Assembly: GCA_023853785.1 (NCBI GenBank)
Contig: JAJIRX010000884.1
Location: 1 to 64,000 of the forward strand
Direction of reading: 5' to 3'
DNA length: 64,000 bases
Source: Psilocybe azurescens
Taxonomy: Eukaryota > Basidiomycota > Agaricomycetes > Agaricales > Agrocybaceae
Shown here: positions 19,504 through 32,400 of the stretch, piece by piece
How the letters are laid out: each line of letters starts with the position of its first letter
How positions within the stretch are numbered: position 1 is the stretch's first letter
Program-made: the position numbers and the translations under genes
Notes under the pieces: generated by a model
What the model saw: only the letters and a program-made list of their open reading frames with translations
Databases searched by the model: none
What the model was told of the DNA's origin: nothing

Positions 19504-20640
19504 TCGTATTACAATGCACCATTCAACCAAAAAGTACCATGGACGGCAGTAACACTCCTTATCTTCCTGGTGTACTCGCATGTGTCCATATACGGTGTCA
19601 TATCGTCCGACGTCCGACCTTCTCTACTGAATGCGCGTCATCCTTGCCTCCAACCGTGGAACACTCATGGAACCCGGTATCCGGCCTATTATTACTTCGG
19701 GAATGATCAAGCAACTTTTGGCGGGCACCAATCTTATCGATGTGGACTTCAGTCTTAAGGGATCGTGGTTGTTGAGTGGTGCTCCGAAACGTGAGTGTCG
19801 TGTCGTGTCGTGTCGTGTACATTCCAATCCTCCATCCGCACCCTTATCTTCCTTTTCTCCAATCTCTTCATCATCCATATATGCACACGTGCGAAGAACA
19901 CACACCGACTAATATATGCTAGTGTTCGCTTTCATCATCTCCCTCGGCCAAGCCACAGTCTACGTGCTCACAGGGCTCTACGGCCAGCCGTCCGACCTCG
20001 GCGCCGGGGTCTGCCTCTTGCTCATCATCTAGTTCATTGTCACCGCACTGGTCGCGAATGATCCCCTGGGACAAACTCTTGCAGAAGGGGTACAGTCTTG
20101 GATTGGGCATCCACTTGTTCATTGCGACGAACACCTGCGAGTCGATCGTGTGGAAAGTGTTCTCGCCTATCACTGCGAACATCGGCAGAGTTGACAAGCA
20201 TTATGTTCGTTGTGTAGCGGATGTCGGAGACTCGGTTCTCGCGGAACTTGTTGGATAAGGTTTTAGGTGTTTGGGAGGTTAGTTTTACATTTTTATATTA
20301 TATATATATTTAACGATGTTGGGATTTTGGCCGACATGTTTTCACCGTTCTCTACCTACTTGTTCCATTTCGTCCCCTTCTGCCTCCAGCACCTCGAAGA
20401 CTGCCCGCAACTTAGCGCCACAGGTGGTATCACATACTACATGTCACCACCACACACGATCAAAGAACCCGTCCTGGACCCAATCCACACGGCGATCTAC
20501 ATCGTCTTCATGCTCAGTGCGTGCGCACTGTTTAGCAAGACATTGATTGAGATCTCTGGGAGCGGGCCAAGGGATGTGGCGAAGCAGCTGAAAGACGGCC
20601 AAGTGAGCTTTGTGTATCTCTGCATGAGGAAAGATTCTCA
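19504..20640 (+). pseudogene. SEC61 alpha-like pseudogene, copy A (5'-truncated)
   Basis: The Sec61 alpha subunit is the channel of the ER protein-conducting translocon. Recognisable blocks are NQKVPWTAVTLLIFLV (about 19527-19575), [54 protein letters not shown] (about 19960-20010), and [16 protein letters not shown] with FMLSACALFSKT..EISGSG (20430-20580). The reading frame breaks near 19600, an in-frame TAG follows the LLII block near 20030, the middle of the gene is scrambled, and the C-terminal exon is missing. Exon 1 is absent. Clearly non-functional. Confidence 0.8.
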
Positions 20641-20989
20641 GCTGTGAGATGGCTTGTGAATGTCCCGCAAAGATGACGTATGTTCCTTGTGTTATTCCCG
20701 ACGTGTCTTGTTCATGACACTCCTTGCACTTAGCGGTGCATGACGCAGATGTCCCATCCACTATCTTATCTTATCTTCGCAACCCCGGTATGCCGCTGCG
20801 ATCAGATTGATGTCAATTCACGAGGTCACGCGTCAATGAGCAATCTCCCTGTCGGCCATCCCCCACCATCTCCGCCACCTTGGTTTCTATTTTGCCAAAC
20901 CCCAAGTCTGAACCGCAAACGTAGCTACCAGCCTGTGCCTCACCCCAGCCCACACACACGTCCTCAGTCACACCCAACACGCAACCCCT

Positions 20990-21240
20990 TGAAGAACTGC
21001 ACATCGAGGCCGGCCTCAGCCGCACCCTTCAATCGCGCCATCTCGGCTCTGTACCGCTTCTCGACGCCGTACATGACCATGCGGTAGGGGTACACGAACA
21101 CTTTGAGGTCCGAGGACGCGGTGCTCTGGCGGCGCGGCAGGTGCGAGTAAGCATGGGTATTTGACGAAGACGACGGCGACGAGGGAGGTGAGGGAGAGGA
21201 AGAAGAGGGCTCGACTGCGACAGGGAGTAGGGATGCGCAA
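20990..21240 (-). pseudogene. Fragment of the serine-rich gene at 40.6-43 kb (in duplicon B)
   Basis: The minus strand reads RRQ..SSDLKVFVYPYRMVMYG.EKRYRAEMAR then LKGAAEAGLDVQFF, matching two separate parts of the gene at 40610-42950. Here RAEMAR is joined almost directly to the second block, whereas the longer gene has roughly 150 residues between them. The fragment abuts SEC61-like exon 1 of copy B in the opposite orientation. Confidence 0.7.
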
Positions 21241-22808
21241 GAGCTTTAACTGGAGCGTTCGGTTCGTCGACTTCGACCGGCCTTTCTTACCTATACTACC
21301 CCAAGTGTTCTCACCCGATCGCAAAGTATGTTTCCTTTCGTTAAACCACACACAACACGTACTGACTCTCATATCACAAGGTCCCACTCAACCAAAAAGT
21401 ACCACGGACGGCAATAACACTCCTTATGTCCTCCAACTCCCTGCGACCTGCTCTACTAGATGTGCGTTATCCTGGCCTCTAATCATGGAACGCTGATGGA
21501 ACTTGCTATCACACCTATTATCACTTCAGGAATGATCATGCAGCTTTTGGCGGGTGCGAACCTTATTGATGTGGATTTCAATCTTAAGGAGGATTGGGCG
21601 TTGTTCAGTGGTGCTCAGAAAAGTGAGTGTCGTGTCGTCTGATGTCGTGTACATCCAACTTTTCTCTATCCGCACCCTTCTCTTCCTTTTCATCAATGTC
21701 GTCATCTATATATGCACACGCGCGAAGGACATATACTGACTAAAATTTGTCAGTGTTCGCCCTCATTATCGCATTTGGCCAAGCCATTGGTCTACGTGCT
21801 CGCAGAGCTGTACGGCCAGCCGTCGGACCTAGGTCCCAGTGTCTGCCTCTTTCTCATCATCCAGCTCATCATCGCGGCAGTCATCATCATCTTCCGAGAC
21901 GAGCTCCTGCGGAAGGGGTACGGTCACGGATCTGGCATCAATCTGGTCATCACGACGAACATCTGCTAGTTGATCGTGTGGAAGGCGTTCTCGCCAACCA
22001 CTGTGAACATCGGGCTCGGGAGCAAATTCGAAGGCGCGCCCGTCGCGATCTTCCATGCTACTTACTCCCTTCTCTTTCCCCTTCCTCCGACCTGCGGCCC
22101 CTGGATGGCTCTCCGGAACTGCGCGCGACAGGCGAGACCCCATACTACATGTCTCCACCGCACACACTCAAGGAAGCGGTCTTGGACCCGATTGACACGG
22201 CGATCTATATTATGTTCATGTGCGCTGTTTAGTAAGATGTGGATAGAGCTCTCTGGGAGTCGGTGGAAGGATGTGGCGAAGGAATTGAAAGATCAGTAGA
22301 TAGTGAGTTTTTTTTCTTGCTCATTTGTATTGGCGTTCCCGGTCTCCATTTCTACGTCCCCAACACCACGTCCACGCCACCTACTTGTCCGTCCCCTCTA
22401 TTCCTTTTGTTTTCTTCTGCGAATCTTCCCTATATTCGTCATTAACCTTTATTTAATCCGTACGCTAATTCCCTTACCAACCAGGTCATGGCCAGCCACC
22501 GCGAAGGCTCGATGTACGAGGAGCTCAAGCGGGTCATCCCAACTGTGGCTGCATTCGACGGCGCGGTCCTCGGTTTGCTCTCTGTTGCTGCTGACCTTTC
22601 TGGTGCAATTGGGAGCGGCACGGGGATTTTGATGGCTGTTTTATTAATTATAGCTGTGAGCTTTCCCCTCCACCCCCTTCTTTTTGGAAAGAGAGAGGAA
22701 TGTGGTCGCTGATTTGGTTTGGATGCTTTTTTTTTGAAAGTAGACCGAGAGATCGGTATGCGCAAATCGGGCGGGCCTGAGATGGCTGCATTCGGTGATC
22801 TATTATAA
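21225..22808 (+). pseudogene. SEC61 alpha-like pseudogene, copy B (near full length)
   Basis: Exon 1 remains as [17 protein letters not shown], followed by an intron starting GTATGT (about 21328) and exon 2 VPLNQKV. Later blocks are [59 protein letters not shown] (about 21840-21920), [23 protein letters not shown], and [19 protein letters not shown] with [18 protein letters not shown] (22500-22650). The last is the conserved C-terminal Sec61 segment. The tail [11 protein letters not shown] ends at TAA 22806-22808. Internal stops (for example after the TNIC block near 21967) and frame changes make it a pseudogene. Shared flanks show that it was duplicated together with copy C. Confidence 0.85.
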
Positions 22809-22949
22809 ATAAAATAATTGACCGGATGCGATATAATTTATAGTTCCGTTCGTTTGTTCGTTGACTGTATACAAAAAGGGTTAGGCTCCCGGGGTGTGAA
22901 GGGGCGCTTGAACCCGTCGTTGCGTGAAGGGGGAACCAAAAACCCCAAG

Positions 22950-23520
22950 CCAAATCCCAAATCGGCGTCAGTCCTAGCTCTTGGATGAGATCGTCACCTC
23001 ACCAGGAGGCAACAGCGAGTGTAGGAGACAAGAGAGAGTACGATAAATAGGTAGGGTGGTTCATGGCTTGCATTTGGTGGAATAACTAGTATCGTGATAT
23101 CCAGATCGTGTATAGCGCGTAGCGCGTAAGCCGAGGCGTAGTTGAAGCGTGGGTGGAAATGTGGGAAGGAGGCATAAGAATATCCACAGGGAGCTAGAAT
23201 GTAATAAAATCTGAACGCCGCGATGTTTAGTGTGGCCGCTCCAGCCTAGGCCCTAGAATTTGCTGCGTGTGGTATTGGGAGGTTAAAAAGTAAAGGCAGT
23301 TGAGGATAGGTGATGGAATGTGAAGTGCAAACAAAAGGCGGAAGTTGAAAGTTGAAAAGAAAATTGAAAAAGTCGGGGTGGAAAAAAGTGAAAGCGTAGA
23401 CGGAGTGTAGGAAGTCAGGTGCCAGAAGGGGCATGATAAAGGGAGGGGGACTAGTGAGATGAATAGATAGGCAGCATGGACGACCCGAATGTGGATATCA
23501 TCGCTTTTACTCAGCACTCG
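22950..23520 (+). repeat. Dispersed repeat family, partial copy 1
   Basis: The segment from AATCGGCGTCAGTCCTAGC through AGGAGACAAGAGAGAG and CCAGATCGTGTATAGCGCGTAGCG to CTGAACGCCGCGATG matches 39285-39550 almost throughout. A shorter part matches 28605-28800. The following AAAAGTAAAGGCAGTTGAGG portion (about 23285-23440) matches 40195-40340. No coding capacity is evident. Confidence 0.75.
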
Positions 23521-23539
23521 CGCTCGGATTGACTATCTT

Positions 23540-24908
23540 CTAGAAGCCACAGAGAATACCTCTGATCATCTTCCGCAATGTGTCGCGTTCCTTCCATATT
23601 TGCTTGGTAACATCGATGAGCGGAATGGCTATCAAAGCAATTGCCAGCGTTTGACCGAACGTCCAGTCGGCTTCTTGGGCCGAATCGACGAGCAAAGACC
23701 GATTGGTATGGATAGTCAACTCTGTAGTAAGAATGAAATACACCTGCACGAGGAGAGTTAAAACGATGAAGCTTCTTAAGTTTAAAGCTTTTCCTGCTCG
23801 AAAAAAACATCTGGACTCAAAATGCGAATCGCGAGAAGTTCCAGTGCGCCTATGAAGACGATGTTAAGGAAAGGCACAAGGCAGACGATGTATAGTACGT
23901 CGAACCAGATTCGTATGGGGGATGTGACTCGAATATTGACTCCAGGTATGATGACGACTTTTGTATCGCTGGTAAAGTTGTCGCAATTGCCGAACTGACC
24001 AACCGTAAACCAAACCCATACCCCAAATGCAGCAAACAGTGTGAGATGAGCCGATGCAAGAGTAGCCATGATCCAGTCGCGGTTAAGGAGCTGAACTACC
24101 TGTTCAGCCATAGGCAATTTATTGTTTGCCCATTGCGCTAATCGATGTCCTGGCCCGGTCCACCAAGGTTGCGGGGCATGTTTATCGCTTCTACTCCAAG
24201 GGAGTTGAAAAGTCGCTCCCGTTGGTTTGTCATCCTCGTAGCCTTTTCCACCTCCTGTCCCCGTCCCGGTCTAGGTGTGTGGTCCGAATCGTCTGTAACA
24301 GCCGCCCGTAGCGCTGACAGATTCTGGACAACTTCGTCCAATATGTCTTGACTCTAGGGGAATTTCTTCTGCGTTGCCAATGCATTTTTCAGCATAAATG
24401 CCCTCTTCTTCAATAATTCCCGAAGTCCTGTGAAAATCTCATTACGCGGGGTGCATATGCAGAAATAGGATAGCAAACCATTATCATCCTTAATAGTCGT
24501 TTTTCCCATCAAGTTGTATAGTAGCTTCAACGTCTTTCCTACACGCTGCCTGAACTCAACCTCGGCATTCAATCCGATTTGGGCAATGAGTGCGAATTGG
24601 AAGAAAATTAAGGCACTGGTATTGTTGATCCAACTGAGCTGGAGAACAATGACAGCGTGATAAACGGATAACCCTTGGGTAGTGGCCTGAATGATCGCAG
24701 AAACAAGGAGAGCGCAGCCAGGTAAGAGGATGCCGAGGTAGAGACGGTGCAAACCAATCAACTCTTTCTCGCTGATATGGCCGTCCATACTGGCAAGGAT
24801 TGGCTGAACGAGGGTGAGGACAGCCTGGGCGTAAATGGCAGCACGAACACCGATTCCAGAGATGTCGGGGTTGGGAAAGATACCTATAGTATTGCACGCA
24901 GAGGGCAT
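23540..24908 (-). CDS. Multi-span membrane protein, unrecognised fungal family
   Basis: The model starts at ATG 24908 (MPSACNTIGIFPNPDISGIG). It runs through several hydrophobic helices: AAIYAQAVLTLVQPILA, LYLGILLPGCALLVSAII, TSALIFFQFALIAQIGL, HLTLFAAFGVWVWFTV, WFDVLYIVCLVPFLNIVFIGA and FGQTLAIALIAIPLIDV. It ends RKMIRGILCGF at 23540. An intron of about 23752-23812 fits the junction SPD|VYFILTTELT. The overall plan (six or more membrane helices with an internal charged loop) resembles uncharacterised Agaricomycete membrane proteins. An in-frame TAG at 24354-24356 and a frame change near 24125-24140 lie in the loop. They may mark unresolved introns or decay. Function unknown. Confidence 0.55.
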
Positions 24909-25354
24909 GGGTGTGGGCGATAAGGACAGACCAAGATGAACAATGCTTTGTATTATATGCAAGCCGCCATGATGCACAACGCAGGGCTACCTGCTGCCTG
25001 TCAGTCTCAAGACTGTCGATGTCGTCATCTGTGCTATAAATAGTCTTTAATGAATTAAGCAGATCGGGTTCTCCGGCTCAAGCACAGCCCAACCCCATTC
25101 TGTTTCAGTGATGGGAGAGTAATGAACTGTCTGGCGAACAGTCCGGCGGACTCTGAGTCCTCCCACATAATGCGATGGGGTTGTGACTCCATGTTACTTG
25201 CTATACACTCCTGATTTTACTCACAGTGCTTACTTTCATGGTATCGAGCCATTGTAGAGCATCCCTGTACATTGCAACCCTCGCCGTTGAGCTCCGAGTC
25301 GGATAGGCTGCTCAGACAACACCGAGAGCGTGCTATGTTTGCTCGTATTGACGT

Positions 25355-25865
25355 GGTCACTGTCTTATCTTATCTTCGCGACTTTCACAACCCCGGTATG
25401 CGATCAGATCAATGTCAATTCACGATGTCACGCATCAACGGGCATCCTCCCTGTCGGCCATCCCCACTATCTCCGCCACCTTGGTTTCCATTTTGCCAAA
25501 CCCCAAGTCTGAACCGCAAACACCGCTACCAGTCTGTGTGCCTCACCACACTCAGCCCACGCACATGTCCTCAGCCACACCCACCACGCGACCGCTTGAA
25601 GACCTGCACATCGAGGCCGGCCTCAGCCGCACCTTGCATCTTCAAGAAGCCCTGCAATCGCGCCATCTCGGCTCTGTACCGCTTCTCGATGCCGTACATG
25701 ACCATGCAGTAGGGGTGCACGAACACTTTGAGGTCCGAGGACGCGGTGCGCTGGCGGCGCGGCGGGTGCGAGTGGGGGTGGGCATTTGACGAAGACAAAG
25801 ACGAGGAGAGACGGGAGGAAAGGAAACAGAGGTCTTTATAGCGACGGGCGTAGGGATGCGCGAGG
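25355..25865 (-). pseudogene. Flank and serine-rich gene fragment in duplicon C
   Basis: This segment parallels 20760-21240, including the CCAAACCCCAAGTCTGAACC tract. On the minus strand (about 25865-25590) it reads KPSRIPTPVAIK, a Ser/Arg-rich stretch, SSDLKVFVHPYCMVMYGIEK and RYRAEMARLQGFLKMQG, corresponding to the gene at 40610-42950. RAEMAR is joined directly to the GFLKMQG block, as in duplicon B. Confidence 0.7.
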
Positions 25866-25874
25866 GCTTTGACT

Positions 25875-27471
25875 TCAGCATTTGGTTCCTAACCTCGTCT
25901 GGCCTTTCTTACCCATACTACCACAAGTTTCCTCACCCGATCGCAAAGTATGTTTCCTTTCGTTAAACTGCAACCAACACATAATGACTCTCGTATGGCA
26001 AGGTCCCACTCAACCGAAAAGTACTATGGACGGCGGCAACATTCCTCAACCTTCCTGGTGTACTCGCAAGTTCCCCTGTACGGTATGGCGCCCTCCGACT
26101 TTTCCGACCCGCTCTACTGGATGCGCGGCATCCTGGCCTCCAACCAAGGAACGCTAATGGAATTCGGTATTACACGCATTATCACTTCGGGAATGATCAT
26201 GCAGCTTTTAGCTGTGCGAACCTTATCAATGTGGATTTCAGTCTTAAGGAAGATCGGGCGTTGTTGGGTGGTGCTCAGAAAAGTGAGTGTCGTGTCGTGT
26301 CGTGTTGTGTACATCCCAACCCTCCTCCATCCGCACCCTTCTGCTTCTTTTCTCCAATCTCTTTATCAACTATACATGCATACGCGCGACAGACACATAC
26401 TGACTAACATTTTACAGTCTTCGCCCTGATCATCGCGCTCGAATGTCTACATGCTCACAGGGCTCTACGGCCGGCAGTCGGACCTCGAGTCGAGGCCGAG
26501 GTCTGTCTCTTGCTCATCATCCGGCTCATTTTCGCGGCACTGATTGCAATCCTCCTGGACGAGCACCTGCAGAAGGGGTACGGTTTGGGAACCCGTTCAT
26601 CATGACAAATATCTGCGAGTCGATCGTCTGGCAGGCGTTCTCGCCTACCACTGTGAACACCGGGTGCGGGAGCAAGTTCCAAGGCGCGCTCGTCGCGATC
26701 TTCCATGCTACTTGCTCCCTTCCCTTTCCCCTTCCCTCCGACCTGCAACCCCTGGAAGGCTCCCGCAACTGTGCGCGACAGGCGGGGTCCTGTACCACAT
26801 GCCCCCCACCGCACACGCTCAAAGAAGCCGTCCTGGACCAGGTCCATACGGCGATCTACATCACGTTCATGGTCAGTGCATGTACGCTGTTTAGTGAGAT
26901 GTGGATGGTGCTCTCTCTGGGAGTTAGCGGAAGGATGTGGCGAAGGAATTGACAGATCAGCAGATGGTGAGTTTTTTTTCTTACTCGTTTGTATTGGCGT
27001 GCCCCGTCCCCATTTCTAGTTCCACGTCCCCAACACCACGCCCACGCCACCTACTTGTCCATCCCCTGTATTCCTTTTGTTTTCTTCTCCGAAATCTTCC
27101 CTCTATTCGTTGTAAACCTTTATTTAATCCGTACGCTAATTCCCTTACCAACCAGATCATGGCCAGCCACCGTGAAGGCTCGATGTACAGGGAGCTCAAG
27201 CGGGGCATTCCAACTGCGGCTGCATTTGGCGGCGCGATCCTGGGCTTGCTCTCTGTTGCTGCTGACCTTTCTGGTGCAATTGGGAGCGGCACGGAGATTT
27301 TGATGGCTGTTTTATTAATTATAGCTGTCAGCTTCCCCCCCCCCTTCTTTTTGGATAGAGAGAGGAATGTGGTCGCTGATTTGGTTTGGATGCTTTTTGA
27401 ATATAGACTGGGGGATCGGCATGCGCGAATCGGGCGGGCCTGAGATGGCTGCATTCGGTGATTTGTTATAA
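25875..27471 (+). pseudogene. SEC61 alpha-like pseudogene, copy C (near full length)
   Basis: Blocks in order are [18 protein letters not shown], an intron from GTATGT (25948), [42 protein letters not shown]..., [20 protein letters not shown] (26605-26660), [19 protein letters not shown] and [18 protein letters not shown]. The tail [11 protein letters not shown] ends at TAA 27469-27471. Frame changes occur in the luminal-loop region, the YMSPPHT block is read out of frame, and no full reading frame can be made. It is the sister of copy B, with the same intron positions and the same flanking gene fragment. Confidence 0.85.
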
Positions 27472-27526
27472 ATAAAATAATTGACCGGATGCGATATAAT
27501 TTATAGTTCCGTTCGTTTGTTCGTTA

Positions 27527-28051
27527 AGGTAGACGACTTTCATAATCGAATAGCATCACGTGGTGTTATTTCGTGTGACATCCTTGATCAAATCGGAAAT
27601 AAATGCACGGAAAAACAACGGAACATTCATAGAATTTGTTGTAGGCCATTAAATGAAATTCCGCTACTAGTTTTTATTAAGATACATGTTAATTATATGC
27701 TTGCAAATTTGGGTAATAATTGAGTAAGGACTGAAGGAGTTTAAACATTTTCAAAAGATGCCTCGGATTGGCAGGCAGATAATGATCCCACGCTGATACT
27801 CTTCTTTCACCATGGTCCACAATAACAACGCATTTTTGTTATTCCTCCTCCAAATTTGGACTTTTTGCAAGAATATTTTTGAATTCATGTAACACATACT
27901 ATTTACTACAAAATCTAGTAGCCAAAAGTGCGAAAAGCCTCCCATAATTTGAGATAATGTCCACTTTATCGTATTTTTGTGAAAAGTTGCCTATTTCAGA
28001 CGGTGTCACATAGACCACGTGATGCTATTCGATTATGAAAGTCGCCTACCT
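27527..28051. mobile_element. MITE (525 bp) with ~36-bp terminal inverted repeats and TA target duplication
   Basis: The left end AGGTAGACGACTTTCATAAT... and the right end are inverted repeats matching over about 36 nt with one difference (GTAGA versus GTAGG), extending to ATAGCATCACGTGGT. TA flanks both ends (27525-27526 and 28052-28053), the signature of Tc1/mariner-type integration. It carries no transposase. It sits in the 3' flank of SEC61 copy C. The equivalent flank of copy B (about 22855-22870) lacks it. Confidence 0.85.
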
Positions 28052-28369
28052 TATCTGTATGCAAAAAGAGTTAGAAGCCCGGGGTGTGAAGAGGCGTTTG
28101 AAACTGTTGTTGTTGCGTGAAGGGGATTCAAAGATGGGTGGGTGAATAGATGGATGGGAAGAGGGTTTGAGATTGAGATTGAGATTGAGGTTGAGAGGAA
28201 TTTTATGATTGGGTATGTAGAGAATGTGAAGGCGGTATCTCTTCGTGTTGTGTGCTAAACATTGGGGTCAGTCCGGTAACAAAATACGGGCACATTTTCA
28301 ATTTGATGGCTACCGAAGTCTGCTAGCTGAAGGCCGATGCGCTCGGTTCTCTCTTCTCTTCTTCCCTTC

Positions 28370-29459
28370 AAGGTCGCCTCAAGGTTACTTGTATCACACG
28401 CATTAGTATTCAATCAACAAAACATTATATTATATTTTCCAAATCGATTGAATATAGAAGGTATTCGATACCTTAAACTGTCGCTATATAGCTATGTATG
28501 AACTTATCTATGGTACAGTACCAGTACAAGAAAATCCCCGATGCGAGCCGTTGTCATGTATTGAATTTTGTTGATAATATCATCGTCGTCGTGTTCCCTC
28601 CAGCCAAATCCCAAATCGGCGTTGGTCCTTGCTCCTGGATGAGATCGTCACCCCACCAGGAACCAATAGCCAGCGTAGGAGACAAGAGAGAGCACAATAA
28701 ATAAGTGGAGTAGTGCGTGGATTGCATTTGGCGGAATAATCGGGATCGTGATATCCAGATCATGTATAGAGCGTAGCGCGTAAGCCGAGGCGTGGATTGT
28801 TATGATAAGTATGTCAGTAAATGTCAGTTGCTTTCTGGGTAATAATGTGTTGCGTGTCCTCGAGCCCATCCACGCGCCACGCCGTGTCCTAGATCCTGGA
28901 TGACATCGTCACCTCACAAAGAACAATGACCTCGACACATACAGGAGCAGAGGGGGAGATGTAAATTAAATGTGCGTGGCTTGCATGTGATCAATAATTT
29001 AGTATCCAGATCGTGGGTTGTGTGTAGCGCGCAGAGCGTAGATGAGCATAAAGAAGTCCACAGCACAAACTCGAACGTAATATCCAAACAGGGGCTCTTT
29101 ATTACTGTGGTCATCATGGATAGGGATAGGGTGCCGCATCAAGCGCATGGGAGCGTGAGGTGTCGTCGGCGTCCTTGAGACATCAAGACATCGATAGAAC
29201 ATCGGTTGGAAGGGAGGGAAGTGGTTGCAGTCGTTTTAGTAAAAGCGACAAGCCGGCGAAGAGAATAAGGTCGAAGCACCCCAGCACTCGATTTAAACTC
29301 CGTATAGCAACAGAAAAAGAGTACAGAAGAGGTTAGTGCGTTTATTCGGACAGACTTGCTGCTCGCGTGAAGTAGTAGAACGAAAAGGAGTGGTGCGACA
29401 AAAGAGTCGCTAAATTAAACCATATAACCCAAAGCGCGCATTCACAAACAAACCAGACT
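28370..29459 (+). repeat. Dispersed repeat family, copy 2, left part (interrupted by hAT)
   Basis: 28370-28560 (GCCTCAAGGTTACTTGTATC, GATTGAATATAGAAGGTATT and so on) matches 39008-39180. 28605-28800 and again 28886-29060 match the AATCGGCGT..AGCGCGTAGCG core. 29172-29275 (CCTTGAGACATCAAGACATC...) matches the reverse complement of the last 100 bases of the window. The copy resumes after the hAT element at about 33151. Confidence 0.75.
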
Positions 29460-32400
29460 AGGGACTAACTCGGATCTATCCGGGTAGTATCCGTATCCGA
29501 ACCGCGGATATTTGCCAAATACGGTTCGGATACGGCTCGGATACACTAATCCGTTTAAGACCCGTGCCCCAAGGGGGTAGCAGCGGCGGCTTGGCAGCGG
29601 CTTGGCGGCGGCGACATGTTAGTAAAGTAGTTCATGGATTAAATTCCATCCCCTATAGCCAATTATTGTCCGTTTTGCTCATATTTGGGTGCATTGGAAA
29701 GAGAAAGAGCAGTAGAATTTAAATATAGCAAAATATAAGCCAAAATAGTTGTAATTTTTACACAGTAAAGGTGACAAGGTTCAATTTACATTCTTGCTGA
29801 TAGTTATTTTCAATCTTCACCTTCTGACCTCATCCTCAGCTTTACCCATTCAGTCACTTCTGAGAGCTTTGGAAAAATAGGGGTCTTAGCCCATGAACCC
29901 AATGCCATACGAGCTTTGAATGTTTGAGAGCTCATATTATGTTGCATGTGATTGACTTGACAACGGCCAGTCGAAAATGCTCTTTCAGCATCCACAGATG
30001 TTGCTGTTGTTTAATGGTCAGTTTAATATTTCTAATAGAAGTTTGAATAAAAACCTGGTGCAGAACAGAAGTCTTGTCCCATTTTAGCAAGAAGTGGGCG
30101 ATTCTTGCTTGCATTAAACCAATACTTCATGTAGCCACCAGCTTCTTCAATTACATTTGATGGAATTGGATCATCCTCAAGGTAAGTTTGAATGTGATCC
30201 TCAGGGTATTGATTTGATGTTTTTGATCTTCGGGTACCTTGATTCTCTGGAGCAGCCCATTTCGACTCGTCCTAATAGAGCATTAATTAATAATAGGATG
30301 CACAAAAATATATGAAAATTACTTTGTTTCTCCTTTGCTTTGGAGCACGAACATTAGCTTCCTCAACAGCATATGTTGTTTGCCATCAATTTAAAACTAG
30401 TTTCTTGATGGTCTTCAACTTCTTTGCATCAATTTCTTTTCGCTTTTTAGCCAAATAAGCTTGCGGTCAGGGCACATCACTGTAATTTGATTAACTGTGT
30501 GTAGATGAAAGAATAAGAAAAGATCTCATACCAATTGATATAACATAAATTTCACAATCCCAAGTCAGATCCATATATTTGTCAATATGTAGAACAGCAG
30601 CATGTGCAGCAATCCGAATAACTGCAGGAGTTTCTTGAACCAGTGAACCAGGATCAGAAATGTCGGAATCAGAGTCAGAATCAGGTGTTGGAATATTTTG
30701 GGGCTTGTCCTCAACAGCAGCAACTAAGCTGTCACGCACGCTGATATAGCATAGGAAGGGCATCGACAATAAGAGGAACCTCAGCTTTAGAAAATAGGAG
30801 TGTAACATCCTTGAAAAGCTATAAAAAAATATAACAAGGTGATTTAAAATATATAAAATCAGTGACATTAAATAACTCACCTTCAGGACCTCTTGTACAT
30901 CACTTGCAAGTTGCCACTGCTTCTCAGAAAGATGATATGCCTTCAACTTGTTTTCAGACACTGCTGTCAGGGACTGAACAATACTTTTAAAATGCAAATG
31001 AGCTGCAAGACAATCAAAGTTGGTGTTCCATCGGGTTGCAACACGCCTATCCAGAGCTCGCTTGTTAGATTGTTGATTTGGATCCTGGTCAATGAGATGC
31101 TGAAATTTCTCATTGAGGGTTGTATTATCATGGACCCGGCGTGCAAGCCCAGAGACCTAAAAAATATATTAGAAAGCAACAGACCAATTTTAAATAGAAA
31201 CATTACTGCAGGAAAAAGCTGGAGTGCCATTTTTTCCTCTTCTGAACTCATCATTACCCCTTTCCTACCCATTTCCTCTATTGCAATATCACGCAAAGAT
31301 CTTACCACAGCATTATCATGAGCCACCTGACCATCATCTCCACCATCATTCTCTGCATCTACCACTGCCTCCTCTATTGCAGCAATATCCTGATCCTCTG
31401 TTTCTCCATCCCCTTCATCAAGAATATATTCTTCATCATCACTACCTTCCAAAGTAACTTTCACAGACTTCTTGAGTTTGGGCTTTTTGAAAAAAATGAT
31501 ATGAAGATCTGCAAAATATAATTTAAATTAATTCTAAACTAAAAGAGAAGAGAAATATTAATACCTTTGCAATCAAATTGAATATATGTGCTAAACACCG
31601 AAGACGAGCATCCATACCCGGAAAGTCAGGCAGAAATTCAGGAAGAATTTGAGCAAGCTTGTTGCAGTTGGAAGCATTGTCCATGCAAATTCCAAACAGC
31701 TATCAACAATGTTCTGAGCAATTTGAAAAAAATTATCTTGCTTATTTGCTTACTTTTTGTCAAGGCCAAAACGTTTTACACAATCAGCAGTCACAGCTGC
31801 TAAATAACGTCCATCATGTTTTCGAGTTAACCTATTTTATCAACTTAATCAGCATTCAAAAGTGAATGTAAAAATTGTGCAAAGATACCGTATAAATTCA
31901 AGAATGGCACGATGGATTATTCCTTGATCAAACCAGACTATAACCAACCCAAGGTATGATGAGACCAAAGGTGAGGTCCAGCCATCAAGCACAAGATAGA
32001 CAATGTTATTAATTTGCTAAGAAACAGTTCAGTCACAAATTTGAAATTACCCAGAATTTGGAATTACCATAAAATAATTTCGTACTTCAATTGCTGCTTG
32101 TTCATAAATGTGAAGAAGATCGCTGAACAGTTACTGGATGTGGAACACTGGTTCCTGGTCGAAGCATCTCAATTTCAGCAAGATAATCCTCATCCAAGAT
32201 TATATTGAATGGACGAGCATCCTTGGCACAATGCAAAGCAATAAGAGCACGGTGAGCAGCTTGCGAGGTAGGGGATAGAAGCAGCAACAGGCTTATCACG
32301 TAATTTTCCCTGCTTTTTCAGACAAATATCCATACTCTTCTGTAGATTGCTTGTACCATCTCCAGTTTTCATTCGTAGTCGTGTAAAAATACTGGCATGG

